A stretch of DNA of 64,000 nucleotides from Enchytraeus crypticus. Lineage: Eukaryota; Annelida; Clitellata; Enchytraeida; Enchytraeidae. The notes below the pieces were generated by a model, which made no database searches, was not told the origin of the DNA, and saw only the letters and a list, made by a program, of their open reading frames with translations. Each line of letters begins with the position of its first letter. Position 1 is the first letter of the stretch. Location: assembly GCA_905160935.1 (NCBI GenBank), contig CAJHZI010000884.1, positions 1,372,001-1,436,000 on the forward strand, written 5' to 3'. Positions 12,395-26,646 of the stretch are shown in pieces. The translations under genes and the position numbers were made by a program.

Positions 12395-15300
12395 TTATCT
12401 GAAGTTTCTATTTAGAAAATCTTTAAGCCTGTATTCGTTTCTATTGCAACCGCCCTGTTATGCATTCAGTGGTATTGTCTGTATGCCATCTAAACACACT
12501 GGAGATACGTTTAACGTCTGTTTCATGCCTCATATGCACTGTCAGCGACGGACGTTTCCATACACTAGATCGTTGTGTCTGGAAGAACCACACTGCAAAT
12601 TTTTAAATAGCATACTCAGCCTGATCAGCACAAATACTCAAAATAATTTATAATAATAATTTTATAAAACATTAAATTACATTAGATCAATAAAAAATTT
12701 ATTTAGTAAGTAATAATTAATTATTAAGATATTTGATAAATGTGCTTTAGTGCAGAGCCTGGTCTAAGAGCATATGAAGTATCAAATATACCTTATTATG
12801 AGGCAATAACTGCTGCCTGATCAGTAGACCATCTGTTCGAATCCTATCGCAATCGTTGTGGTATATAGAGGTTGTTGTTGTGGTTCCTGATTGTAATTTG
12901 TATTTGGGTTTTAAATTTAATGGCCAGTATATGTGAATGATTGGGTTACTTTACTGACAAGTTCCGATACCTATTCTTTGAATCAAAGCTTTTATAACGA
13001 TATGTAAGTCCTGTTATTATTGTGTATCATGTCTTTTGAAACTTGTTGTTAGTAAGTTTTCTGTGACTCTATCATTTATTTAAGGAATTGGATGATCTCT
13101 TTGATAAAAAATTATACCTTATTTTTAAAGAATAACGTAAATTTTTTAGGGGGAACTGTGGAATGTGGTATATAGAGGTTGTTGTTGTGGTTCCTGATTG
13201 TAATTTGTATATTCATCACTTTGTGTATGTATTAGTCTATAAACCGGAATCAGAAAGAGTTCTAGTTATTTAGGCATTGGAATAAGTACTTCCGGGCGGA
13301 AGTAGATTTGAGCTCTGGTATGATAAAGCAAAACACGTATTTCCGCAGGAAGCAGATTAGGATTGGTGTAGAGATACTCTCAATGTTATGGTATCCTCTT
13401 TGTTAGTGTATCCGTTTAATTAATATAAAAGCGATCAGTGTCCGGTATAGCTAAGCTAGTTATAAGAATCAGTTGTAAGAGACTAGTTGTAAAAGGTGTT
13501 AGTTGTTCGCGGTTTTAGTTGTTGGCTGATGTAGTTGATAAGATGGCATTGCAGACAGCAGATTTGTAGTAGAAAATAGTTGTAGGGTGGACGGTTGTCC
13601 AGATGTCAATGTATTCAGATGTTAATTAAGTTGAGTAGACAAGCCACTTGCAATGGTGTGTATTACCTGCAACATAGAATAGAAACCTTTCAATATTATA
13701 TTAGAGGATCGTGTTCGTGTTGTTATTTAACTATCCTAGTGAGCACTATTTGGCCCAAAGGCCTGCAGCGTGAGATCTAAGAAACCGTACCTCTTTAAAA
13801 CTAGCCAAATGAGTATACAAATACAAATATAATTAATAAGTAGATAATACACACATACAAATAATACACAACACTGTATATACGACATCGTATTCGAAAG
13901 TATTCAATGTGAAACTAAAACAGACGTTAAAATAGGCTTTAAGTTTGACCAACTATTTATTTCATTAATATACAATTCAATATTTGATGAAGAGTTAAAA
14001 TTTAATACAGTGCTTATGTCATTATTTGCATTCATTCAAGGTTTAAAATATTTTTCATTGAATTAGTTTTAGATAGGAACAAGTTACACTATCTTCCTAA
14101 AATGTTTACTAATTAAATGTTTTAGGTGTCTCAATACACATTCGCGATGTGCAGCTACAGGGAGAGGAAGGCGGATCCTATTGAAATGATGCAGTTGGAC
14201 GGTTACACGGTGGACTATTGTGAGCCTGCTGTACTAGAAGGTGAAATGAACTTTTGTAAGTGAGAGAGTTTAAGTTTATTTAAGAATCACACGCCATTAC
14301 AACATTACATACAAATTATAAAAAGTCCAAAATAATATACTGCATGAATTCATATCAGAGTAAATATTTCAGTCAAAAACATAACCAGCACATAATTAAT
14401 AATTTGTCTATTCTGTTATTAGTAGTAGTTCTATAAGTGTTACACTTATCAGAAAAACTACGCTTTTTTGTCTATCTTTTTAAAATTTTATTTTTATTTC
14501 ATGATGATGATGCTTTTTAAATTTATCTTAAGCACTATTATTACTTTTTATCATATTTATTATTTATTTTTTGTTGAGAGCATCTCCTAATTTCTAGATA
14601 TTTTCAATTCAATCGACAGTTGCATTAGAGAGTCGATATTCGAGTAAGTGCAAAGAATAAAATATCCACTTTAAGCTGAAGCAATAGAGGAAAAAATAGT
14701 CATCAGATGCTCTTAGCTATAGGCTTTGAAAATTATAGATATTCTTACAATACAGTTTCCGCTAAACCATTTTAAATTAAACCTTCAAGCAATATCATTT
14801 GTTTTTAAATACTTTTATCCAGAGGGTATCAGTTGATGGTTTAAGCGATTGTAACATTTCCTACAAGTCCTAGAGTCCGAGTCCTGATAGTCTCATTTGG
14901 ATATGAATACATTTGTTGTTTGCTATTCCTCTGCTTGCTTGATGACTCAGCAGGATGTTTACAACAATTTCTACAATTTTGAATTTTTGTTACAATTTTT
15001 AACCATTTGAAAGAATCTAAAAATATTTAAGACTTTAATTTTTAAGATTTCTCTCATGTAATTTAGCACTGACGTACAAAAAAGTAGAAGTCAGAAGTTC
15101 TTGACAGCAGATCAATAAAGCACGTGAGGTGGTCTCATGTCGTTTTCTCAGCTCTAAAGCTCCAAAGGCTCATTTGAAAGAGAACCATTTACTTTCTACG
15201 ATGGCTAAGAGAAGGTTTAGGTTTCATGAAAAATAAATAATAATTGAGAGTGGGGAAATGACGACTAGAGTATCGTGATACATAACGATTAGAGTGTTCG

Positions 15301-18104
15301 CTTAGGATTCAAGTGGCCTGTGTTTGAAGCCCACGCCAGTCAGCTAATGATGGATATCATGATCCCATGATCATGATTACTTGGGTCCACGGGTCATAGG
15401 ACGTTACTCTTGTATCGGAGCTTGCTGCTAATTAGCACTATAAATAGCAAAGATATGCGTAACAGGATGGGTAAACAGGATTGTTATGAGTAAACAGGAT
15501 TGTGTTCTAAGGGAATGACGCCCCTGCCTAGTAGATGTTAGTCGAATGCTGAGGAAGGCACAGGTGGGCCACCTCGTCATAAGTGGAATCCCCCATGAAT
15601 AATGGTATAGTAAAAGGAATGTTATAGATGATTTAAAGATCCACTTGTATGTGAACGTGAAGAGGAAGGCGCAAGACAGAGAAGGGTGGAGGCGTTATAT
15701 ACCATGGATCTGCCAGTTGGCAGTGCACTAAGAGAAAGAGAGTGAGAGAGATGATTAACAGTAGAAGGGATTGATAATGACCTTCAAGGAACATTTAAAG
15801 CAGTCTCAAAGGCCAGTAACTGGCCAGGCACTGCCATAGAGATTATCAGAGCTTATTATTATTATTAATAGGTCAGGAAGGAGGAACGTTTTTCTTCAAC
15901 ACGGTTCGGGAGGGTGACAGCATACTCTTTGCTACAGAGGACGACGCCGAGAGGTCACTCTGGGTTCAAGCCATCTACCGTGCAACGGGACAATCGTACA
16001 AACCTGAACCTCCTGTACCCATCTGTCAATCAACGAAGACCAGCAGCTCCAATACTGCTCTCTCCAAAGTTCAAGGAGGTTGTAATGATTTTCTATCGAA
16101 GGCAATTCAATCGCATTTAGCTTAATTTAACATTCAACACTCCATCATTAATAAAATAAATAATTTATTATCTTAGACTAAGGGTATGCTGAATATATTA
16201 ATACACTTATTTACACTGTGATAATATTTATTTGTACGTGTATGAACCAGTATTGTTTGTCGCGGTTCTTTCTTTAGAAGTCTGCTAGCGTTCACTAGAT
16301 CGCCTCAATTGGCATATAAAACACTAGTATGGAGCTGCAACTTTCTGCAAGTAGTCAAAACTGAAGCTGAATCTTCAGCTACTTAAAAAGCCACTGTGCG
16401 GTCAGTGAATTATGAGTTTTATTAATGTAATAATGAATAAGGATTCTCAAACTGATACCGAAGCCTTTGCTATGTTTCATTGGAAAATTAAAGGTGACGA
16501 TACTTTGTAGTGATGTCTTCCTTCAGAATAGGCTGTTTGTACTTAATATTCAAGCTCGAATCTAAGCGATATAGCAGTAGATTTAAAATTTTATATTCTT
16601 GCAGCTATTGTAACAAGAAATCAACATTATATGCTATTTCAAGATGAATAAATTAACAATCTTAACTCATGCACTGAACCTTAATTCAACTTTTTATTAT
16701 TATCTAGAGTTAAGAAGCAATTATTCGGTAGAACTTCAGTTATATAAAATTTAAATTATTATAATAATTATTATTCTGCTATAATTTAATTCAAATCACT
16801 GTGCTATTAAGCTATCAATTAATATAGTTGTTTGAGTTATTATTAATGAGTTGCTATAGTTATTAATTATGAGTTATTATTAATTTTAATTATGATTGCT
16901 ATTAATGTTATGACATTATCACACAGACGCCGATAAAGCGAGGAAGCTTGGCCTCGATGAATTTTGTGTCTCGAACCCGAGCAAGTTCAATCACGCAGAT
17001 CTGTTTAATCAGCTACAGAAACTCACTCTGGATTATCGGCTGAACGATATCTACACGTGTTTGGTAAATATAACAGCAATACTAGGTCAAGAAGATGCTT
17101 TGAATAACTCAAAAATGGAATAGCTACTAAATATAAATGATAGCTCAAATAGTTTTACAGTGGTTTCTTGTAGTCTGTGGTTTCTTAATTTAATATCTAA
17201 TAATCATTTTATATAACTTAGTTTTAATTCGATATGGTAAATTTACTTGTATTTCAAAATGTAACTTTTATTTGTAATGGAAGTAATGGAAGTTTGCGAT
17301 TGTGAGTAGAGAAGTTTTTAATCAGCTTCGAAAATTGCGGTATAGTGTACATGTACAGTAATGTGCCTATTGGAGTAGTAAATATTAGCAGGATATCATC
17401 TGTAGAGAATAAAGAATTTAGTTGAACATAACTAACTCATGGAAGCTTCGTCTTAAAAGGACTCATAAACAGGGAAAGAATCATCCCAGCTTGCCAGAAT
17501 CAAGAGCGACATATGCTATAAATCTATAATTTGTGAATGAGGTTTAATTCACAGAAATCGAAATCGCTGGTCAAATCATATATATTTTTAGTCAGTCATT
17601 AATACGGTGAGTGACATCATTAAGGGGCTATGATATAAATTTGCTGTGATTCACTAATTGAGTAGAATGGCCAAAATACAGAATGGTCAAATATAAATCA
17701 TCAGAAATGGTATAACTGAAAAAGCCTGATGGACTTTGGCTATTATTTAAATTTAAATTTTTGCAAAAGCTGCCTCTTAAAAGCATGGAGAGTTCTCTCT
17801 AGAATAAATCGCCTCAAACTCTCTGATCCTGCAGGATTATCTGAATTACTAATCTTAACCGCTTTCGAGTGAGGAAACTAACGTTAACATTAGCTCTGCC
17901 AGCTTTTTACTTTGATGAGCCCAATATTACAGCCATGGGCCTCAAACTCCGTGATTCTGCAGGGATATCTGAATTACAAATCTTTACTTTTCGCTATATT
18001 TAATTATTTTCTAGCACAGTTTCGATAAAATTCAATGAACCATGCATCTTATTGTTGATGTCGTCCCTAACATCATCCTTGTATGAGGAAACGTACGTTA
18101 AAAC

Positions 18105-18136
<32 letters not shown>

Positions 18137-19175
18137 CAATATTATTATTATTATTGTTATGTCTCAGGGGTGGTTTAGCCCCGGACAGGTGTTCGTGCTG
18201 GACGAGTACTGCGCGAGGTACGGGGTGAGGGGCTGCCACAGGCACCTCTGCTACCTCCACGACCTGCTGGAGTACGCCGAGCAGGGCATCATGATCGACC
18301 CCACTCTCATCCACTATAGCTTCGCTTTCTGCGCCTCTCACACGCATGGCAATAGGTTAGTAGACTTTGTGCTGTGGAGTGTGGACTATGTATGTAGAAT
18401 GTCTTAATAGCGTAAGGTTAAAGTCATGAAGTTTTAAATGACAGATCCTGGGGTGAATTGAACCCTCGTGGGTTCGAATCCCAGCCGCGCTGATCTGAGA
18501 GTAAAATCTCGGACATTCACTGGACTGGATATACGGAAAATGGTTTAAATTGCCTAACGGTTTTAACATGTGGTATTAAATGTGATAGATATCAAAGATA
18601 GATATCATTTCGCTATAATGCATGTTTACGTGTTTTACTTTATGTTTATGTGTTCATTATAATTTACTTTTATTTTAATGTACTTTTTATTCGTTTATTT
18701 ATTTATTAATTATTAATTGGTATATTTTGGATAGTACTTAATAATGTTTTGATACACATATTTTTATTTATCGATTTACCTATTTTTATGTAAAAATTGA
18801 TTTACTTATTCATTAATTTAGATGTACTAAGTAAATTTGTATAAATATAAATTAATTTATTTTGCTTATTTAAATAATGTTTGCTTGTATATAATGGATT
18901 ATATAATCTGATATTAGGCTATCTAAGAAATCTGTTTGAAATTTGTTTATTTTAGGTTAATTATTTTGTAATATGAACCATAATAGTATTATTTGAATTC
19001 TACAGACCAGATGGGATAGGAACCGTTTTACATGAAGAACGCGATCGCTTTATCGATATCAAAGAACGCCTGAAAATGCTTCTGGAAAATCAAATAACAA
19101 ATTTCAGGTACGTCTCAGGATGGTTGCTTCTGTAATAGTGCTTCTTTTTGATTGTTTCCTCTTTCTAATGTTGCT

Positions 19176-19242
<67 letters not shown>

Positions 19243-19367
19243 TTCTCTCTGAAGTGTTTGAGAACATTAGAGAGACAACATTAGAGAAACGTATCTCTAA
19301 TGTCATCTCTCTAATCTTGTCTCTCTAATCTTGTCTCTCTTTAGTGATTTCTCTGTCTCTCTGTTTG

Positions 19368-19411
<44 letters not shown>

Positions 19412-22400
19412 ACGTTACCCCACTCTTTATCTTTCTCTAAAGTTCTCCCTCTCTCTCTCTATCTCTTTACTTCAATGTTGCCCTTTTATTTTTCTCTAAT
19501 GTTGCCTCTTTCTTTTTCCCTCTCTTTCTCTAGTGTTGCCTCTCTCTCTTTGTTAAAGCTTATGGATTAAAGATATGATGTTCATTAATTCAATGTCAAT
19601 TAAAGCCGCTTCTGTGCGGCCTAGTAAAGAGTCAATCAACCAAGTTGTTTATCGAGTAAATAATTTTCAAAAGTATTTAAAAAAAGAAATAAAGTTAAAT
19701 AATTAGTAAGAGATGAAAAAACTCGGTCACTAGTTCTTCACGTTTGATGATACAGTTGATCGCACTGCAATGTATGCTAGTTTTGTATCTGAGTATCTTC
19801 AGGTATTATGTTATTGTTTTATCTTGGTATCTTAAGGTATTATTTTATTATTGTATCTAGGTATCTTTAGGTATTATGTTATTGTGTGTATCTGGGTATC
19901 CTGTCTATAGTTATATTATGTAATGCTATAGTTCATCAAATCTTGGTATATTCAGGTTTGTTTCATATCTGGTATCTTAATGTGTAATGCATAGTTATCC
20001 AATATCTGGTATCTATCAGGTAATGTTTCATATCTTGGTATCTTCAGGTATTGTTTTCATATCTTGGTATCTTAATGTGTAATGCTATTGTTATCATATC
20101 TTGGTATCTTAATGTGTAATGCTATAGTTATCATATCTTGGTATCTTAATGTGTAATGCTATAGTTATCATATCTTGGTATCTTCAGGTATTGTTTTCCC
20201 TTCGGTCGTCCTGAAGGTGCTCTCAAGTCCACTTTATCTCTACTGGAGAGGGTTTGAATTAAATACATATATTTACATAATAATAATCAATAAATCCATC
20301 ACTGATCGTTTAGCTTTCTGCTATGCACTCAAAGTGAAAGAGGAATGCTGAGTTTAAAGTTTTCTCGATCTAAATATTTTTCTTATTCAATTTGATTGCA
20401 TCATACGTCTTTCGCAACTGTCGAGATATATACCTTAACGATTTTCTTAAACATATTTTAAATTTAAAATTGTTATATTTATTTATATTTGTATGGTTGA
20501 ATACGCATAGCATACGCTTACTACAAAGATTTGAATATACTTCAGAGTTTTTTTTTTTTTTTTTTCTGTCTTTTTAGTTGCTATTATTTCCTGCTACTTC
20601 TTCATGGTAATTATTGCAAATGTTACATTTTTGTATGATGAATGAGTACAGACTAGAGTATTACAACTGCATTAGTTGATACACATTGTTCTTGGTAGTA
20701 CAGTGCGGGACGTCTTGATTTCATCAAGAAACGTGATGTTTAATTTGCTTGACGTCTACAATATACAATGGTACACTCACTTAAAGACTCTAAACATATT
20801 CGTTGGCAACACTATCTACATTAATAAAATCAAATTAATCAACTTCCAGTCTACAGTCCAGATTGCTTAATTCTCAATCAATTTATGATTCGATCATTTA
20901 ATGACTCCAACATTTCATGACTCGATCATTTAATGACTAGATCATATAATGGCTCGATCATTTAATGACTTAATCATTTAATGACTCAATCGTGTAATGA
21001 CTCAATCATCTAATGACTCATTCATTTGAGGAGTAGACTATATTTATCTAATACTAAATTGCGCAGGTGCTGATGAAGGACATAGTCACACCTGTGGCTC
21101 TGGAGGAAGTTAGAAATGTGATCAAGAAGAGTCTGGAAAACGCAGCTCTGGTCAATTACACCAAAATTTCTGAATCAACTAAAATAGACGGTAGGAGCTC
21201 GTGCTTTCATATCTATTTTAGCCTAACTGTGGAAGAAACTTCAGTGGCGTAGTTTAGCAGAAATGGTAGAGAGAGTCCAAAATCCTGAAAACCGGTTGAA
21301 ATACAGGCCGAACTGCAGTTAATAAATCTTATTGTGATAGAAAATCTTTTGGTTAAATTATAACGATCAATAAAAATCAGTTTTTAAGAAGAATCGTGAG
21401 CAAGAAACAAATATAATAGAAATACAGAAACATGGAAGTGGTCATAATCCTGTGAGCATGAACGATTGCAAGTTTGTCGTGCTCACATAAGCACCTTTAT
21501 TTAAGGAACAGAATCAATCAATCAATAATCAATAAGAATTTAACGTCCGGTTTCTAGCCGTAAGGCAATGTCAGGGACGTCTCTTGCAAACTCTACACAA
21601 ACAGGCGCCAAGCACCACACGATGACGACTGAGTACACAGAGACCTCAAGAGAAGACAGTACACAGAGACCACAAGAGAAAGCAAAAGTGATATATATAT
21701 ATGAACGAACAGTCGGATTATTTAAAATTCTTTGTGAAGCACAATAGTAAATTTAAATTGCTTTCTTAATTTTGTGAACTACACTAATTAAATTTGTGAT
21801 TTATTAAAAAGATATAATTGGATATAATTGGCATCTATATCCAAATAAGAAGAATATTTTAGAATTTGCTTACAATTGTCAATGCCGTTATTAATTAAAT
21901 GATTTCAATAACATGAAGTAAAAACACAAACAGACGTCTTACTAATATACATGTGTACATGTGTATGTTATACATGTGTACAATATGCTTAAATAAAGTG
22001 TAAAATAATAAAGAAATCATGTTCGTTACTAAATTATCATATAAATGTTGATTATCGATAAATCGAAATTGCTAAATGTCTTCCTCACCTAATACGTTAT
22101 TCATAACTACTAATTTATTAGCTGAATTCTAGTCCAACTAATTTTTGTTAATTTGGAACAGTATCTTATGAAATATTTGAATTAAATATATCATGAAACA
22201 TTTAATAATGTACTTTAATTTATTTATTTATTTTTATCAAAAACAGGAAGGAGCATCAAAGAGAGTAAGTGACATTCCACTTATTATAACATTTGACACT
22301 TTATTTAAAAATATGTATTAGTTAAATTATATATACAAATATGTATTTATAATTTCAAATTAAACTATGGTAGGACTATCCAATGTAAATCAAATGAAAA

Positions 22401-25400
22401 GCCATATTTATCTTAATTTCATGCCACTCGCAGATAGAGCTGACTTTCATCGTACTAAATGGAGAGATATTATGCATTAATCTACTATTTCTCCGATTAA
22501 CTGTGTATATATCAGTATTAGTAGATGGAACGAGTGGCAATAAGGATGTGTATCAGTCTCATTGTCAGTTAAATTATAATTAAAGTATCTTCTTAAATAA
22601 TAGTGTCATGTAGTTTTGTGCTGTATGTTATTATTTATTTATCATAGAAATTACATTGCGCCTCTAGTTACACTGTGTGTTTATGCATGTACATGTACTG
22701 GGAAAATAATTATTTGTAAAACACTAAATGGGATATTTTGTATGCGCAACTTACAAACGACTAAAACTAATCAAATCCTCTTATTAAAACTTAAACATTA
22801 TTGCAAAATTTCAATTAATTACTGCATTCTATAAAGAATGTGCAAAAATGTAGAAATTGTATTATATGAATAGAATACAATTGAATGCACGTGTCGTAAA
22901 TGGCGACAAAGCACTAAGATCCAAACCAACGTCAGAAAGGGCATTCGGTTGGTGAGCGTCCATGTTCCAGAATTTGTTACATAATTATCTAAAGCGAATG
23001 AAAAAGATTAGAATTCCCGACCCTAGTCAAACTGGAATTCAAGGGAATATGATGATGATTTGTTAAATTAAAAGCATTTTTACTATTTACTATTTAAATT
23101 AAACTTTTTAACTAAAAAGTTAAAAATTTAAATTTAAATAGAAATTTAATAAAATTTACTTTTATTTGAAAGATAAATATAATTGAAAAATAATAAATTG
23201 TCATCCTCGAGAGGTTGATTTGTGTGATTTGTTTGCTCGCAGTGCTGAGTTGTGAGCCAGGAATGGTGGAAGACTTCGACCCCAAGAAGAGGTTGGACGG
23301 CTTGATACACCTCTCTGAGATGTGCATCGAGGTGCTGCAGCAGAATGAAGAATATCATGCAGAGGTCACCAAGGCTCTTCTTCATATTTTCTGTTGTATT
23401 GTATTCACAGACTCGCTCACTCTTTATTGTTACATGTGGCAGGTCATAGGCACACATTTTTCACTCAATTATTGCACAAAGTAATGAACGATTGAGCCAA
23501 TAAGGTGTTTATGTCTTTTTGAAGACAATGCCCTTTCTATGCTATTGCCCCTTGCACCTTTTGCCTTCTAAAACGTAATGTCCTTTGCATCTTATTACTG
23601 TACATATCTTAGGAAAAATATTGCTTCGGAGCTGGTTTTCTATTTTGTTTCTAATGTTATTTTTCTTGTAAATGTTCAAAGTGGAACTAAAGTTTTACGT
23701 ATGTAGGACTCTTTGGGGCCGCAACTTACTATTATAGTAAATTTGAACCTATTCATGTATGCTCTCGTTCCGACAATTAACAGATTATATTGAGACTTTG
23801 CAGAGGACAAGCATAGGGAAATGAGCCTTGGATTGGACAATTAACAGTTGATCACCATGAAGCTACTATCAAACATAATATGAATATGTTGACAGTTCTT
23901 AGTAGTTGTAGCACTGATAATGATCATATATCGTTTAAACAAGGTTTTTTAAATTTAATGTTTGCTTAATAAATCAATTAAATGAAGTATTTTATTTAAT
24001 TTCCAGGCATTCGCCTGGTTTAGTGATCTGATGGTGGAGCACGCGGAGATCTTCTGGTCGCTCTTTGCTGTGGACATGGACGTTATCCTTGAGATGCAAC
24101 CACCGGATACGTGGGACAGCTTCCCTCTCTTCCAGATGCTGAATGACTATCTGCGTAGTCACGGTTTGTTCTTGGATATAATCTTAAAATTATCTGTGGT
24201 GCCTTTGTTGCTATAGGAAACCGCAGTTAATTTAGCGTTTTTCACATCTTAGCAATAAAAATACTTTCAGAAATTAAATTAGTAGTTTTGGTTCGATCTA
24301 TAGGTAAATTTATAATACATTTTGTTGTATTCATCGCCGCGATAATATCCCAATTCATCCTTTGTATGCTAGCAAAAATTCACTGTAGCAGTTCTGCGGT
24401 TTGGTAGTCAATCAATATCAAGCTTTGATATCAAGAAATCATCTGTAATTTTATTTTTATTTTTTGGTATTTAATGAATTAAAGAATATAAAAAGCATTA
24501 GCTGAAGTCTATAAAAATTGTCTGTACCAATGAACCGTAATAGAATGTGAGACTTACAAAATCGACCTACATCAACGCACATAATAATATGTAAAGTTAG
24601 AATGACATGTCATGTATGATTTATATAACATCAGCATCAGCATTGATTAATTTATTTCTTTTCAGAAAGTTTATGCAGCGGTCGATTCCACAATCACCTT
24701 CGAGACGTGTTCGCTCCACAAGTAGTTCGATACGTTGACCTGATGGAGTCATCCATAGCACAGTCCATTCACAAGGGATTCGAGAAAGAGACGTGGAAAC
24801 CTCAAGGGTAAATAATCCATTAATCCGATCTGGTAACATAGGAAACTATTCAATAAGCCACTTTGTCTACTAGTGCACTGTAATATGGCAGGCCCATAAC
24901 ATTCTTCCAAACAATTCCATTCTCAGCCTTCCTTTCATATCTATATCGTTCTCTTAGTGCATGCCAATAGCATTTTGCTAATTTTTCTTATTTTTCTCAA
25001 ATTTCTTATTTTTTTCTAAGTTCACGCGTAGTTTGTGCTTTTTTCCCGGTGCATTTGTTTGTTTTGTATTTGTACACTACAGGGTTGAATGACCTTTTTG
25101 GCCTTTTTCTCTTTTTTAAAAATTGAATTGAATTGAACCTGTATATATTGCAAAATAACAATTAATTAACGTGATTTGATTAATAGCTGCTCCTCCTCAT
25201 ATTTTTATCCTCTGTTTCTCTCTTCATATCAACTTGGGAATTATTTATTTATCGATGAGTCATATATTATAATTAGCCTATGTTTGTCCTTGTAATTTAG
25301 ATTTATACAAGTTTGTGCTAATAACAATATTTCAATACTTTTAAGTAGTTTGGCTGCAGTCATCAGTAGAAGAGTCAATCGGTTACCAAATATCTTAACG

Positions 25401-25887
25401 AAAATTTTCAAGTCAAAAATAGAGATGGGGTGGGTTGACACATGGGTCGTAATAAGCTGATGGTTTTGGGATTTTGAGATCCTCGTAAAGGCTCAAATTG
25501 TTTATTGGGAGTCAAACTCTACCCCAACCCTTATCCCTATCCTTAATCCTAATCGTAACTTGATGATGATGAATCATTGTGATGCTATTATTATTATTGC
25601 TATATTATTATTATTTTTTACCCCGGTGTAAAGAACCTGGAGTTTGATAGAAACGATTCAAGCAATACGTGCTGAATCGCCGTCCGGCTACTCGAGGTCA
25701 TCAATCGGCTTAAAAGAATTGTTGAAATAGACTGCATGAAATCTTTGCAAAGTCATGGAAAGCCTTTGCCAACGAAAAGATGTCTCTCGCTTATCGCCGG
25801 TTTGCTCTGCAATAAGTCTGCCTATGCCATTAATAAAGTCAACTCCTTCGGGATTCATGGGGCCCATGGTTATTATTATTATTATTA

Positions 25888-25933
<46 letters not shown>

Positions 25934-26615
25934 CATAATTTTGTTAGTAACGGCTGTGCCACCTCAGAGGAGATGTTGTGGAAGCTGGACGCGCTGATGT
26001 CCTTCATACACGAGCTTCACTGGCCTGACGAGGTGTTCGCCGAGCACCTCACTCATCGCCTCAAACTCATGTCCACCGACATGATCGAGGCTGCTGCTAA
26101 GAGGTTCGTTTCTACTATTCTAGATCTGGCATCATCGTCGATCAGCACGTGACCCATCCCTGACTGTAAATAATTCAGACCTGTGTATTTTTGTTCGTAA
26201 GGTAAAGCTGGTAAAGCTAGTGTTAACGTCAGTTTCCTCACTCGAAAGCGATTCCAGTGACGGGCGAGCCCAGGATTTGAATCCCACACAAACTGATCCG
26301 CGGTTGAATATCTTACCGACATCGCCACTGGCTTCAGCCATCTAAACCCGTCCCTTGTCCGTGACACTGCTGAATAGACCAACCCTAAGTTGTACAAGAC
26401 GTAAGAAGCGACTAAGCAAGAAGCTGAGTAAAATATGTAGTAATCACTTTAGATTATTTTTTCATCTTAAAGGATGCACACAAATTTAGTAACTACTTTG
26501 CCTTTGTGATATGATGATCGATTCATTTGGTGCTTTACTGAGTGTGAAAGCAGGCCGTGCATAGAAATATATACCTGTCATGTATCAAACAAAAGAGAGA
26601 GATAGAGAGAAAGGC

Positions 26616-26646
<31 letters not shown>

